NCBI RefSeq assembly: GCF_000285275.1
Contig: NZ_CADO01000005.1
Coordinates: 1-64,000 of the forward strand
Reading direction: 5' to 3'
DNA: 64,000 nucleotides
Source: Acetobacter pasteurianus subsp. pasteurianus LMG 1262 = NBRC 106471
GTDB taxonomy: Bacteria > Pseudomonadota > Alphaproteobacteria > Acetobacterales > Acetobacteraceae
The notes below the pieces were generated by a model. It saw only the letters and a list, made by a program, of their open reading frames with translations. It was not told the origin of the DNA and did not search any database. Position 1 is the first letter of the stretch, and each line of letters begins with the position of its first letter. Below are positions 51,608 through 60,797 of this stretch, one piece after another. The translations under genes and the position numbers were made by a program.

Positions 51608-52255
51608 TCAGGTAGGTTGCCCGTAGGCTTTGATGTGCAGTGCATCCAGCCGCTTGTGGTTGCGGTCTGTCATGGGGCTGAGTTCCAGCACCTTCTGCCA
51701 TGCTTTCAGGGCAGCTTTGCCATCGTTGCGATGTTCTTCAACACTGGCCAGAAGGCTCCAGCTTTCCACATCCAGCGGATCACGCTGCAAAGCCTCACCA
51801 ATGTCGGTGATGGCTCCTTTTAGGTCTCCAGCCACAAGGCGCATTTGGGCGCGTGTGCGCCATAGAATGGCTTGGTCGGGTTGCAGGGCTAGGGCATCGC
51901 CTATGTCTTCTACCGCATCATCTGGCTTATCAGTTGTCAGGTCTTTTTCAGCCCGACGGACCAAAAGCTGTGTGGTGGGGGAGAGTTTGGCGGAGCGGAG
52001 GGCTTCCAGCTTTTCTTGCAGACCATGAGCTTCTTCTGGCGTTTTGGCATGAGCCAATGCCGTAGAGAGCTGTTTTATCTGCTCAGCAACGCTGCTGGGA
52101 TGTTGCGTAGCCGTATTTGCCTGTAAAGGCGCGGAGGGGGCTGTCGGCGCATTGGCTTGTGCCCACACCGTGGCAGGAAGGCCAGCATATATTGCGCAGA
52201 GGCCGACAAACAAAAACCCGTTTCTCCGGCAAGCGGAAAAACGGGTTTTACGCAT
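51608..52255 (-). CDS. Secreted TPR-repeat protein
   Basis: 215 residues from the ATG at 52255, which gives a signal peptide ending ATVWAQA; an ATG at 52297 would add 14 residues. After a Pro/Ala/Gln-rich linker and a helical segment come about three tetratricopeptide repeats (AVEDIGDALALQPDQAILWR, AITDIGEALQRDPLDVESW, AALKAWQKVLELSP). A periplasmic protein-interaction role is likely; partners unknown. It is downstream of rpmJ on the same strand and converges with tyrA. Confidence 0.85.
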   Translation of the reverse strand: MRKTRFSACRRNGFLFVGLCAIYAGLPATVWAQANAPTAPSAPLQANTATQHPSSVAEQIKQLSTALAHAKTPEEAHGLQEKLEALRSAKLSPTTQLLVRRAEKDLTTDKPDDAVEDIGDALALQPDQAILWRTRAQMRLVAGDLKGAITDIGEALQRDPLDVESWSLLASVEEHRNDGKAALKAWQKVLELSPMTDRNHKRLDALHIKAYGQPT

Positions 52256-52301
52256 GGCATGCGTGTTCAGCCAGCCAAAGAGGGCCGGATGAGGCATGAA
52301 A

Positions 52302-52427
52302 TTAGCCCTGACGAGCTTTCATGCGAGGGTTCTTCTTGTTGATAACATAAACCCGGCCGCGACGACGCACTACACGGCAGTCTTTATCGCGCACTTTGGC
52401 CGACTTCAGGCTGTTTCTGATTTTCAT
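52302..52427 (-). CDS. rpmJ: 50S ribosomal protein L36
   Basis: 41-residue basic ribosomal protein, reading [20 protein letters not shown] then [20 protein letters not shown]. This is the zinc-free, Cys-poor type of L36 (the C-x2-C...C...H ligands are absent), usual in alphaproteobacteria. GGAG lies a few bases upstream of the ATG. It stands alone here, not in the ribosomal protein operon, between oxyR and the TPR gene, as in many alphaproteobacteria. Confidence 0.95.
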   Translation of the reverse strand: MKIRNSLKSAKVRDKDCRVVRRRGRVYVINKKNPRMKARQG

Positions 52428-52535
52428 GGCCCGTTTTCTCCGCCGATGCTGATGGACGTACAAAATAAGTTGGCTCGGCACATACCGGGTGCGTGCGTTA
52501 GAGTCAATATTTCTCGCAGTTTCGGGCGCATTTTC

Positions 52536-53534
52536 TTATAATTTAACGGCTTTATTTGTTTTGCGAGAGGTGGATACAGGTGGGGCCAGAGCCGAAAAGG
52601 TTGTGGCAAGTGTCTGAAAATCGGCTGCGCGGGGAGATCTCGGCCGCCATGCCAACCCAATGGTGCGCCGCGCCAGATCACTGGTGAGGGGGCGGGCAAT
52701 AAGGTTGCGCCCATGCAGAATGCCCGCATGGATGGCCAGTTCCGGCATGATAGCAATGCCCAACCCTAGTTCCACCATTTCGGCCATGGAGTGAAGAGAC
52801 ATGGCGGTAAAGGTGGAGTCGCTTTCGCCTTCAGATCCGCTGCGGCTTGGGCTTTGGCGGCAGATGGCCAGAGTTTGATCGCGCAGGCAGTGGCCATCTT
52901 CCATCATGATCATGCTGTGTTCGGATAACTGAGAAGCCGGCACGGCAGGTAAGGCAGAAAATGGATGGTCGGGCGGCATAATCACCCGGAAGGGGTCTTG
53001 CCATAATGGGTGCGTTTCAGTGCCATCACACAGGCAGGGCATGGCCAGCACCAGTATATCCAATTGGCCGAGTGAGAGCTTTTCAAGCAGATGTTCGGTG
53101 GTGTCTTCCGTAATGGAGAGCAAAAGGCGCGGGAAATGTTCACGCAGATTACGCACAAGCTGCGGAATCAGAAATGGCCCGATGGTTGGAATAATGCCGA
53201 CTCGTAATGGCCCTGTCAGTGGTGTGCGGGCTGCGGCTGCCAGTTGTGGCACGGCTTCCAGCGCGGCTAGTGCCTGCCGGGCCTTGAGCGCAATTTCGTG
53301 CCCCAAAGGGGTGAACACCACTTTTTTGCTCACGGTGCGGTCCAGCAAAGGGGCATCAAGCTGGCGTTCCAGCGCCATAATGCCAGCGGAAAGGGTGGAT
53401 TGCGTTACAGCGCAAGCGGCGGCGGCCCGCCCGAAATGGCGCAGTTCTGAAAGGGTGATCAGATAGCGTAATTGCTGGGCAGAAGGCAGCGGCAGCACGG
53501 CGTGATTTCCTGATGCAATGTATCTGAGAGGCAA
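52536..53534 (-). CDS. oxyR: OxyR-type LysR regulator of peroxide response
   Basis: 332-residue LysR family activator. The N-terminal winged HTH is LRYLITLSELRHFGRAAAACAVTQSTLS, split at the recognition helix. The effector domain contains the peroxide-sensing cysteine motif DGHCLRDQTLAIC, equivalent to Cys199 and Cys208 of Escherichia coli OxyR. It is divergent from ahpC, which it probably activates after oxidation by hydrogen peroxide. The start gives a slightly long N-terminus; an internal start is possible. Confidence 0.93.
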   Translation of the reverse strand: MPLRYIASGNHAVLPLPSAQQLRYLITLSELRHFGRAAAACAVTQSTLSAGIMALERQLDAPLLDRTVSKKVVFTPLGHEIALKARQALAALEAVPQLAAAARTPLTGPLRVGIIPTIGPFLIPQLVRNLREHFPRLLLSITEDTTEHLLEKLSLGQLDILVLAMPCLCDGTETHPLWQDPFRVIMPPDHPFSALPAVPASQLSEHSMIMMEDGHCLRDQTLAICRQSPSRSGSEGESDSTFTAMSLHSMAEMVELGLGIAIMPELAIHAGILHGRNLIARPLTSDLARRTIGLAWRPRSPRAADFQTLATTFSALAPPVSTSRKTNKAVKL

Positions 53535-53559
53535 ATGTTCGGCATTTCATCGAATACTT

Positions 53560-53587
53560 CAATGATTTTGATATAAAATATTCATTG
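53560..53587. promoter_or_regulatory. Predicted OxyR-controlled palindrome, oxyR/ahpC region
   Basis: CAATGA and TCATTG lie at the ends of a 28-nt AT-rich segment between oxyR and ahpC. The symmetry and position suit a LysR-type site, but the classical OxyR consensus was not matched base by base. Confidence 0.4.
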
Positions 53588-53678
53588 GCTTAAATGAAAA
53601 AGCCGCGCCATACAGGACAACACAGCCGGTGGCATGTTGGTGCTGCATGGCGTGTGCCAAGCTATAAGGAGCAAGATT

Positions 53679-54221
53679 ATGCTGACAGTTGGCGATAAAT
53701 TTCCAAGCTTTGATCTGACCGCCGTTCCTGGTGGCCCGGAAGGCCTGAAGGGCGACTTCGTTCAGATTTCTGACAAGAGCGATGCCGGTAAGTGGAAGAT
53801 CGTATTCTTCTGGCCGATGGACTTCACGTTCGTCTGCCCGACAGAAATCGTTGCTTTCGGTAAGCTGGCCAAAGACTTCGCTGATCGTGATGCCGTTGTG
53901 TACGGTGTGTCCATCGACAGCCAGTTCGTGCACCTTAACTGGCGCCTGCATCATGATGACCTGAAGGATCTGCCGATCCCGATGCTGGCTGACATCAAGC
54001 GTGAGCTGACAGAAGGCACAGGCGTTCTGGCTAAAGAAGCCGGCGTTGCCCTGCGCGCTACCTTTGTTGTGGACCCGCATGGCGTGATTCGCCACGTGTC
54101 CGTCAACGATCTGTCCGTTGGTCGTAACCCACAGGAAATCCTGCGTATTCTGGATGGCCTGCAGAGCGACGAACTGTGCCCATGTAACTGGAAGAAGGGT
54201 GACGACTTTATTAAAGTCTGA
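53679..54221 (+). CDS. ahpC: Peroxiredoxin AhpC
   Basis: 180-residue 2-Cys peroxiredoxin that reduces hydrogen and organic peroxides. Peroxidatic Cys is in DFTFVCPTEIVAF and the second Cys pair is LCPCNWKKGDDFIK at the C-terminus. The ATG at 53679 has AGGAGC 6 nt upstream; the frame continuing to 53634 is upstream leader. It is divergent from oxyR, with ahpD 204 nt downstream, the AhpC-AhpD arrangement in which AhpD replaces AhpF as reductant. Confidence 0.95.
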   Translation: MLTVGDKFPSFDLTAVPGGPEGLKGDFVQISDKSDAGKWKIVFFWPMDFTFVCPTEIVAFGKLAKDFADRDAVVYGVSIDSQFVHLNWRLHHDDLKDLPIPMLADIKRELTEGTGVLAKEAGVALRATFVVDPHGVIRHVSVNDLSVGRNPQEILRILDGLQSDELCPCNWKKGDDFIKV

Positions 54222-54264
54222 GCCTGAAAATTTCATCCGGCCTGCGGGGCGGATGAGGCGGTGC

Positions 54265-54282
54265 GGGTGGCATATGCCACCC
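54265..54282. other. 18-bp perfect palindrome between ahpC and ahpD
   Basis: GGGTGGCATATGCCACCC is a perfect inverted repeat in the 204-nt gap. It could form a processing hairpin that changes the ratio of the two mRNA parts. No T run follows it. Confidence 0.45.
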
Positions 54283-54425
54283 GTTGCCTTCTTCCATGAA
54301 GGGGGAGGCGGTGGCCCTGATGTGGTTACCAACTGCGCCAGATAATGGTGCAGCTTACGCGGCAAAAACCGTGCTGGCGCTATGCGTCTGATTTTTCCCG
54401 AATAACCTGAAAACTGGAAAACGCT

Positions 54426-54953
54426 ATGTCCATTGATGCAATCAAGGATCGTATTCCCGATTATGCCAAGGATCTGCGGCTTAATCTCAGCTCCTTGGCC
54501 AATGATGTTACGCTGACACCGCAGCAGCTTGCAGGCACATTTGTGGCATCTGCATTGGCAGCCCGGAATGATGAAGTAACATCAGCCATTGTGGCGCAGT
54601 TTGCTTCAACACTGTCACCGGAAGCACTGACGGCAGCTAAATCAGCCAACGCCATTATGGCCATGAACAATATTTACTATCGCTTTGTGCACATGGCAGG
54701 TGGTGAATATTCCAAAATGCCTGCACAGCTGCGCATGAGCGTGATTGCGAAGCCCGGCGTAGAAAAAGCTGATTTTGAACTGTGGTGTCTGGCTGTTTCT
54801 GTGATCAACGGGTGTGATCTGTGCGTGACCAGCCATGAAAAGATCGTGCGTGAAGCATTGGGGGCATCTGCCGTGCAAACAGCTGCGCGTATTGCTGCCA
54901 CAGTGCATGCCGTTGCAGTTATTCTGCAGGGTGCCAGCGCTTTAGGTGATTGA
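54426..54953 (+). CDS. ahpD: AhpD-like alkylhydroperoxidase
   Basis: 175-residue carboxymuconolactone decarboxylase/AhpD-fold protein. The catalytic motif is [10 protein letters not shown] near residue 131, with both thiols and the His of the proton relay, as in mycobacterial AhpD. It regenerates AhpC using lipoamide-type thiols. Start ATG follows an upstream AAAACTGGAAAACGCT leader. An 8-bp hairpin (CCGGCTGC / GCAGCCGG, 54972-54990) follows the gene. Confidence 0.93.
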   Translation: MSIDAIKDRIPDYAKDLRLNLSSLANDVTLTPQQLAGTFVASALAARNDEVTSAIVAQFASTLSPEALTAAKSANAIMAMNNIYYRFVHMAGGEYSKMPAQLRMSVIAKPGVEKADFELWCLAVSVINGCDLCVTSHEKIVREALGASAVQTAARIAATVHAVAVILQGASALGD

Positions 54954-55051
54954 AGCTGAAAAGCCTTACTTCCGGCTGCTTAGCAGCCGGACAAAAGCAG
55001 GCCGCACCACTTTTGTGTTCCTAAAGAAAATAAATTTTTAAGGAAATAAAG

Positions 55052-55128
<77 letters not shown>

Positions 55129-55277
55129 AGTTTCAACGCGCTTTCGTGCGTTGGTATGTCGCGCTTTATAGCGATGTTTTCGCGTTTGGCAACAGGGTTT
55201 TCATAAAAAAATTCATTTCAGGAAAATTTTCTCTCGCTACACCCAGAAAAACGGCAATTTCTTTTGAATGGAATGGC

Positions 55278-55886
55278 TTATTTTGCCTTTTCAAACGCAC
55301 CAGCAATGGAAAGCTCCACTTTGTCTGCCACCATAGGCACATAGGTTTTTATGCCATAGGCACTGCGTTTGAGCTCCCCCGTGGCCTGAAAGCCCACAGT
55401 ATAGGTTTTGTTCATGGGGTTTTGCCCCGCACCTATAAAGCGTGCATGCAGGATGAGTGGCTGTGTAATGCCATGTAGCGTGAATTGCCCTTCAATATCG
55501 GCGGTGTCTGTGCCGGTTTGTGTGATTTTGGAGGAAACAAATTCAGCCTTGGGGTAGTGGGCCACATCAAACCACTCAGATGTTTTCAGCTCTTCGGTCA
55601 GCTTGGTGCTGGGTGTCAGAATGCTGCCAACAGGGATGGAAACGCTCAGCCGGGATTCTGCTGGCTGGGCAGGATCAAGTGCAAGCGTGCCCGATGCGTT
55701 TGAGAAAAAGCCGGTATAATTGGTAAAGCCCAGATGGAGCACAGAAAACACCACCTGTGTGTGGTTGGGATCTACGGCGTAATTTCCCTGTTCAACAGCG
55801 GAAAAGGCTGGAGCAGCTTGAGCTGTTGAGAGAACAAAGGTTAATCCCACAAGTGTCAGGAAAGGGCGCGGGAAAAGAGTGCTCAT
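55278..55886 (-). CDS. YceI-family periplasmic protein
   Basis: 202-residue lipocalin-like YceI protein. A Sec signal peptide (MSTLFPRPFLTLVGLTFVLS...AQA) begins at the ATG at 55886, which has AAGGAAC upstream; 5 extra codons in frame are not needed. The mature domain opens YAVDPNHTQVVFSVLHLGF and ends SAYGIKTYVPMVADKVELSI. YceI folds bind polyisoprenoid or amphiphilic ligands; in this hopanoid-making bacterium an isoprenoid ligand is possible but unproven. Confidence 0.92.
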   Translation of the reverse strand: MSTLFPRPFLTLVGLTFVLSTAQAAPAFSAVEQGNYAVDPNHTQVVFSVLHLGFTNYTGFFSNASGTLALDPAQPAESRLSVSIPVGSILTPSTKLTEELKTSEWFDVAHYPKAEFVSSKITQTGTDTADIEGQFTLHGITQPLILHARFIGAGQNPMNKTYTVGFQATGELKRSAYGIKTYVPMVADKVELSIAGAFEKAK

Positions 55887-55967
55887 AAGCTGTTCCTTCA
55901 AAAACGAGAGCTTTGAGAGGGATAGCTCCTGAGCAAACAGAAAGTTTCCGGTAAGTTTTTTCCGCCT

Positions 55968-56786
55968 CTAACCGAAGCGGAATCCAGATAGCGCTTTACC
56001 TAAAACTGTATCGCTATACGTGCGTATGCCTTCATCCTGCCCAGCGGCACCTGCGGCCACCATAAGTGGCAGTAAATGTTCCTCGCGCGGGTGGCAGACA
56101 CGTGCGCCGGGTGCAGAGGCCCAGTGTAAAAGCTGGATATTGCGCTCAACTGGTGGGGCAGTCACCGCTTTTGCCAACCATGTATCAAATTCTTGTGCAG
56201 CCTGATTGGTCGCGGGGGAGCCGTTCATAAAGTGGCGTAGGTTATGATAGGTCATGCCCGTGCCAACAATTAGCACATTCTGGGCGCGCAGAGGCTCCAG
56301 AGCAGCCCCAAGGGCAATATGGGCTGCGGGCTCCATGCTTTTCAGCAGGGATAGCTCTACAATCGGAATATCGGCGTTTTCAAACGCCAGCATGAAAGGG
56401 ATGAAAACGCCGTGGTCGAACCCGCGCTCTTCGTCTGTGGCACATGGCATGCCAGCTTCATGCAAAAGGTTACAAACAGTGCTCGCCAGCGCCGGGCTGC
56501 CCGGTGCCGGGTATTGTAGCTGATAGGTATGTGGCGGAAAGCCATAGTAATCATAAATGAGCGGTGGATTGGGGGCAGCCGTAACGGTGGGGATGTCTTC
56601 CTCCCAATGGCCGGAAACCACCAGAATGGCATCAGGTTTGCGGGGCAGGGTGCTTTGTGTGCTGCGGAGATATTCCGCCATCCGGTCCCACGTATCGGGC
56701 CAGTCCATAAAAAAGCAGGGGCCACCCCCATGAGGGAGAAAGAGAACGGGCTGGCGTGAGGGAAGGGGAGACCCCGGAATGGGCAT
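55968..56786 (-). CDS. LigB/DODA-family extradiol dioxygenase-like protein
   Basis: 272-residue non-haem iron class III extradiol ring-cleavage dioxygenase fold. Probable metal ligands are His in FLPHGGGPCF near residue 20, His in VSGHWEED near 62 and Glu/His of RGFDHGVFIPF and HPREEHLLPL. The ATG at 56786 has GGAG upstream and is preferred over the TTG at 56801. It is encoded alone between yceI and ppa. Substrates of such enzymes in bacteria are catechols or DOPA-like phenols, so the exact reaction is open. Confidence 0.88.
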   Translation of the reverse strand: MPIPGSPLPSRQPVLFLPHGGGPCFFMDWPDTWDRMAEYLRSTQSTLPRKPDAILVVSGHWEEDIPTVTAAPNPPLIYDYYGFPPHTYQLQYPAPGSPALASTVCNLLHEAGMPCATDEERGFDHGVFIPFMLAFENADIPIVELSLLKSMEPAAHIALGAALEPLRAQNVLIVGTGMTYHNLRHFMNGSPATNQAAQEFDTWLAKAVTAPPVERNIQLLHWASAPGARVCHPREEHLLPLMVAAGAAGQDEGIRTYSDTVLGKALSGFRFG

Positions 56787-56888
56787 GCTGGTTTTCTCCA
56801 ATATCCGCGTGCTTCATATTGGAGGGCAAGGGCGCGCTTGATAAGTCGTTTTCTGGGAGAACTCTTTTTGCGCAGGGTATGAGGCAAG

Positions 56889-56924
56889 AAAAAAGCTGCG
56901 GAGCAGAAGCTGCCGCAGCTTTTT
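56889..56924 (-). terminator. Terminator of ppa
   Basis: Seven-bp stem GCTGCGG / CCGCAGC with an 11-nt loop; T runs lie on both sides, so it can act in either direction. It is 23 nt past the leftward ppa stop. Confidence 0.85.
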
Positions 56925-56946
56925 GTAAGCAGAGTGCAAAGGCGGC

Positions 56947-57474
56947 TTATTTGCCTTTTGCAGCTTCCAGAGCTTTTACAATGAACTCGCCTGCTTCTTC
57001 CTTCGTGCCCCAACCGGTCACTTTCACCCATTTGCCTTTTTCGAGGTCTTTATAGCGGGTGAAGAAGTGCTCGATGGCCTGCACGGTAATTTCCGGCAGA
57101 TCGCTCACGCTTTCCACTTTGGTGAACTGCGGGTGCACTTTGTCGTGCGGTACGCAGATGATTTTTTCGTCCTGACCGGATTCGTCTTCCATCTTCAGAA
57201 CGCCAATCGGGCGGGCGCGAATCACGCAGCCGGGCACAACATTGTGCGGGGTCAGCACCAGGGCGTCCGTCGGGTCACCGTCAGCGGCCAGCGTGTTGGG
57301 GATAAAGCCGTAAGCGGTGGGGTAAGCCATGGGCGTAAACAGGAAACGGTCCACAACAAGGGCGCCGCTTTCTTTGTCGATTTCGTATTTGACAGAAGAA
57401 CCCTGCGGAATTTCGATCACGACGTTAATATCAAACGGCACATCTTTGCCGGGGGAAAGTTTTGAAACGTCCAT
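56947..57474 (-). CDS. ppa: Inorganic pyrophosphatase
   Basis: 175-residue family I soluble pyrophosphatase that hydrolyses pyrophosphate and drives biosynthetic reactions. The metal-binding signature D-x-D-P-x-D is DGDPTDALVL near residue 66, with EID and YGFIPNT before it and the Lys/Tyr pocket residues at ARPIGVLKMEDE. Length fits bacterial ppa. Single gene with its own terminator. Confidence 0.96.
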   Translation of the reverse strand: MDVSKLSPGKDVPFDINVVIEIPQGSSVKYEIDKESGALVVDRFLFTPMAYPTAYGFIPNTLAADGDPTDALVLTPHNVVPGCVIRARPIGVLKMEDESGQDEKIICVPHDKVHPQFTKVESVSDLPEITVQAIEHFFTRYKDLEKGKWVKVTGWGTKEEAGEFIVKALEAAKGK

Positions 57475-57630
57475 TGAAGACTGCTCCAGAGCTGAAAAAT
57501 TAAAGGCGGCAAACCCTATCTGGCAGATGCCCGCTTGCCAAGAGTAATGCGTTTTTCATGCCAGGTGGCAGTTTTCAGCACAGAAACCCTTGCCAAATCG
57601 CTCAGGTTGCGTAATCAGGAACCCGCCTGC

Positions 57631-57704
57631 GCGCCCGTAGCTCAATTGGTTAGAGCGGGCCGCTCATAACGGCTTGGTTGCGGGTTCAAGTCCTGCCGGG
57701 CGCA
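57631..57704 (+). tRNA. tRNA with CAU anticodon, probably tRNA-Ile2
   Basis: 74 nt, CCA not encoded. Acceptor GCGCCCG pairs with CGGGCGC; the anticodon arm GGCCG-CTCATAA-CGGCT contains CAT. The anticodon-loop and variable-arm sequence (CTCATAACGGCTTGGTTG) resembles tRNA-Ile with a lysidine-modified CAU more than elongator tRNA-Met. The charge identity was not proven. Confidence 0.85.
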
Positions 57705-57783
57705 GGCGATAACAGCTTGCTGCGCCGATGTGGTCGCACCCGCCCTTTTATCTTACCCATCCGCATTACGGGAGTTCATTATC

Positions 57784-59463
57784 ATGGCATCCTATCAATA
57801 CGTTTATGTCATGAAGGATCTGACAAAGTCCTATCCCGGCGGGCGTGAAGTGTTCAAAGGCATCACGCTGTCCTTCATGCCGGGTGCCAAAATCGGCATT
57901 CTGGGTGTGAACGGTGCTGGTAAGTCTACCCTGCTGAAAATCATGGCCGGCATCGATAAGGAATTCGGTGGTGAGGCATGGGCCGCAGAAGGTGTGCGTG
58001 TTGGCTATCTGGAGCAGGAACCGCAGCTAGACCCCAAGCTGACCGTGGGCGAAAACGTGGCTCTGGGCTTTGGTGATCTCAAAAAGGCCGTAGATCGGTT
58101 TAACGAGATTTCCGCCCGCTTTGCCGAGCCCATGGAAGATGAAGAAATGAACGCCCTGCTGGCCGAACAGGCCGAATTGCAGGAAAAGATTGATGCCGGT
58201 GATGGCTGGGAGCTGGACCGCAAGCTGGATATTGCGCTGGATGCCCTGCGCTGCCCGCCCGCAGATAGCCCGGTAGATAAACTTTCTGGTGGTGAGCGCC
58301 GCCGCGTGGCCCTGTGCCGCCTGTTGCTGGAAAAGCCCGACCTGCTGCTGCTGGACGAACCAACCAACCATTTGGATGCTGAAAGCGTTGCGTGGCTTGA
58401 ACGCACACTGAAGGATTACGATGGCACTGTGATGGTCATTACCCATGACCGTTACTTCCTGGACAACGTGACCAACTGGATTCTGGAAATCGAGCGTGGC
58501 CGCGGCATTCCGTTTGAAGGCAACTATTCCTCCTGGCTGGAACAGAAGCGCAAGCGCCTGGCACAGGAAGAAAAGGAAGAAAGTTCCCGCCAGCGTGCAT
58601 TGGCTGCGGAACAGGAATGGATTAACGCCAGCCCCAAAGCTCGGCAGACCAAAAGCAAGGCTCGTATTACCAAATATGAGGAAATGCTGGCTGCCAGTGC
58701 TGAAAAAGTTAGCGGCGTTGCAGACATTGTTATTCCGCCCGGCCCCCGCCTTGGCGGCACTGTTATTGAAGCCGAAAACCTGACCAAGGGTTTTGGTGAA
58801 CGTCTGCTGATTGATAACCTCAATTTCAAGCTGCCACCGGGTGGTATTGTGGGGGTTATCGGCCCGAACGGTGCTGGTAAATCCACCCTGTTCAAAATGA
58901 TTATCGGGCAGGAAAAGCCAGATGCGGGTGATCTGAAGATCGGTGAAACCGTAAAGCTTGGCTACGTTGATCAGTCTCGTGATGATCTCGATGCAGACAA
59001 AACCGTGTGGGAAGAAATTTCCGGCGGCACGGATGTCATCTATCTGGGTAAGCGGGCTGTGCCTTCACGCGCCTATGTTGGGGCCTTTAACTTTAAAGGG
59101 TCTGACCAGCAGAAGAAGGTAGGCGTGCTTTCTGGTGGTGAGCGCAACCGCGTGCATCTGGCCAAGATGCTGCGGCAGGAAAGCAACGTGATCCTGTTGG
59201 ACGAACCGACCAACGATTTGGATGTGGATACCCTGCGTGCGTTGGAAGATGCGCTGGCAGAATTCCCCGGTTGCGCTGTGGTGATCTCGCATGATCGCTG
59301 GTTCCTGGACCGTCTGGCAACGCATATTCTGGCCTTTGAAGGCGATTCCCATGTGGAATGGTTTGAAGGGAACTTCCAGGCATATGAAGAAGACAAGCGC
59401 CGCCGTTTGGGGCCAGAGGCTACAGAACCTGGCCGCATCCAGTACAAACCTCTTGCTCGTTAA
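57784..59463 (+). CDS. ettA: EttA, energy-dependent translational throttle ABC-F ATPase
   Basis: 559-residue ABC-F protein with two ABC domains joined by an arm and linker. First Walker [10 protein letters not shown] and signature [11 protein letters not shown] with Walker [12 protein letters not shown]; second Walker [10 protein letters not shown], signature [11 protein letters not shown] and Walker [12 protein letters not shown]. EttA binds the ribosomal E site and gates elongation in response to the ATP/ADP ratio. The ATG at 57784 fits the EttA start ([17 protein letters not shown]); the upstream extension is leader. Two GC-rich inverted segments follow the stop (59473-59501). Confidence 0.96.
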   Translation: MASYQYVYVMKDLTKSYPGGREVFKGITLSFMPGAKIGILGVNGAGKSTLLKIMAGIDKEFGGEAWAAEGVRVGYLEQEPQLDPKLTVGENVALGFGDLKKAVDRFNEISARFAEPMEDEEMNALLAEQAELQEKIDAGDGWELDRKLDIALDALRCPPADSPVDKLSGGERRRVALCRLLLEKPDLLLLDEPTNHLDAESVAWLERTLKDYDGTVMVITHDRYFLDNVTNWILEIERGRGIPFEGNYSSWLEQKRKRLAQEEKEESSRQRALAAEQEWINASPKARQTKSKARITKYEEMLAASAEKVSGVADIVIPPGPRLGGTVIEAENLTKGFGERLLIDNLNFKLPPGGIVGVIGPNGAGKSTLFKMIIGQEKPDAGDLKIGETVKLGYVDQSRDDLDADKTVWEEISGGTDVIYLGKRAVPSRAYVGAFNFKGSDQQKKVGVLSGGERNRVHLAKMLRQESNVILLDEPTNDLDVDTLRALEDALAEFPGCAVVISHDRWFLDRLATHILAFEGDSHVEWFEGNFQAYEEDKRRRLGPEATEPGRIQYKPLAR

Positions 59464-59472
59464 GTAAGGTTC

Positions 59473-59501
59473 ATAGGAGCCCATGTTTATTGGGCTCCTA
59501 T
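59473..59501. other. Hairpin after ettA
   Basis: Ten-bp perfect stem ATAGGAGCCC / GGGCTCCTAT with a 9-nt loop, 10 nt past the ettA stop. The T-rich tail is weak, so this is a probable but non-classical terminator. Confidence 0.5.
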
Positions 59502-59585
59502 CTTGATGAAGACACCATGTATTACCGGCAGCAAGTGCAATTAAAGGAAGGGTATCTGCCTTTTCTTTGCTGCAAGGCGTGAATT

Positions 59586-60089
59586 GTGGATTCGCGTTCG
59601 GTCAGAACTCCGCGCCTGCTGCTTAAGCCCGTAACCTGGCGGGATATGGAAGATATGGTGCGCCTGAAAGCCGATGGCGGTGCCTTTGGCCGTATGCTTG
59701 GTGGTGTGCGCAGCCGCCAGCAGGCGGAACTGGAAATGGCGGATGATATCGCTTTCTGGGCCTGCCACCGGGTAGGTATTTTTACCATTCATGAACAAGG
59801 CCGTTTTGTAGGCATGACCGGTATTCATGACCGGCCAGATGGGCGTGGCTTTGCCTTGCGCTTTGCGCTTTTTCCGTGGGCTAGTGGCCGCGGTATTGCA
59901 CGAGAGGCTGCAAGCGCAGCCCTTAACTTTGCGCATGATGCCGGGATTAATAAAGTGATAGCCGTTGCGGCAGAAAGCAATGTGGCATCCCGCACTATTC
60001 TGGGCGGTATTGGGATGCGGGTGGAAGAAACGTTTGAGAGAGATGGCCAGACAATGCTGGTTTATGAAAGCGTTTGGCCCAAGCCATAA
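59586..60089 (+). CDS. GNAT-family N-acetyltransferase
   Basis: 167-residue GCN5-related acetyltransferase of the RimJ/RimL subgroup. The acetyl-CoA binding motif A is ALFPWASGRGIAREAASAAL near residue 100 and motif B is KVIAVAAESNVASRTILGGIG. The N-terminus (TPRLLLKPVTWRDMEDMVRL) is typical. The GTG start follows AAGG. Acceptor unknown (protein N-terminus, amine or antibiotic). Terminated by a strong hairpin. Confidence 0.88.
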   Translation: MDSRSVRTPRLLLKPVTWRDMEDMVRLKADGGAFGRMLGGVRSRQQAELEMADDIAFWACHRVGIFTIHEQGRFVGMTGIHDRPDGRGFALRFALFPWASGRGIAREAASAALNFAHDAGINKVIAVAAESNVASRTILGGIGMRVEETFERDGQTMLVYESVWPKP

Positions 60090-60124
60090 AAAAGGGGGTG
60101 TTCCATATGGAACACCCCCTTTTT
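60088..60124. terminator. Bidirectional terminator between the GNAT gene and mlaC
   Basis: Eleven-bp stem GGGGGTGTTCC / GGAACACCCCC with an ATAT loop, flanked by A and T runs. It serves both convergent genes. Confidence 0.93.
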
Positions 60125-60143
60125 AAATTGGAATATGTTTGCG

Positions 60144-60770
60144 TTAGTTAGCCGGTGCGTTGTGGTGGCTCAACTGGCGCTGCAAGGCATCTAGCAGGGC
60201 ACCTACGTTACCGCCATTGCGTGCGATGTAGGAGGAATAGTCATTCCGCTGTGTCAGGCGCAGACTGGCACCTTCACCAATAACATCCACCACTTTTGGG
60301 CTGCCAGAGGCTTCGCTTACAATCCACTGCATGGCAGCAGCAGGCTGCTGTGGGCGCACCAGCGTGCTATCCACGGCGTATTCATCTGCGCCAGTGCTGG
60401 TGACATTACCCAGCGTAAAGTTTACGCCACGGTATTCACCCAGCTTGTCCGTAATGGCGTTAACCAGAACCTGATGAAACAGGCCCAGATAACGCTGCTG
60501 CTGGTCTGGAGAAGCAGTTTTCCAGTAACGCCCCAGGCAGTAACGGCCGATTCCATCAATATCGACGTTTTTCTGCACCAAAGGCAGAACTTTTTCTTTC
60601 TTTTCAGCCAACGGAATTGGGCTGTTGACGATGGCAACAAGCTGGTTGCCAAACACCTGAATAAACTGTTTTGCGTTTTCCGCAGCGCGCGCAGGAGCGG
60701 AAAAAAGGCCACCAGCGCAAAGCAGGGCAAAGGCACCCAGAACAACACGGCGGCTTGAAAGAAATTTCAT
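60144..60770 (-). CDS. mlaC: MlaC-like phospholipid-binding periplasmic protein
   Basis: 208-residue periplasmic protein of the MlaC/Ttg2D family (lipid shuttle of the Mla system maintaining outer-membrane asymmetry). Signal peptide MKFLSSRRVVLGAFALLCAG...ARA, then the family segments KKEKVLPLVQKNVDIDGIGRYCLG and VNFTLGNVTSTGADEYAV. It is 28 nt downstream of mlaA on the same strand. Inner-membrane mlaFED genes are not in the window. Confidence 0.9.
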   Translation of the reverse strand: MKFLSSRRVVLGAFALLCAGGLFSAPARAAENAKQFIQVFGNQLVAIVNSPIPLAEKKEKVLPLVQKNVDIDGIGRYCLGRYWKTASPDQQQRYLGLFHQVLVNAITDKLGEYRGVNFTLGNVTSTGADEYAVDSTLVRPQQPAAAMQWIVSEASGSPKVVDVIGEGASLRLTQRNDYSSYIARNGGNVGALLDALQRQLSHHNAPAN

Positions 60771-60797
60771 GTCTGTGTACCCTTTTGGCTGTTTTTC

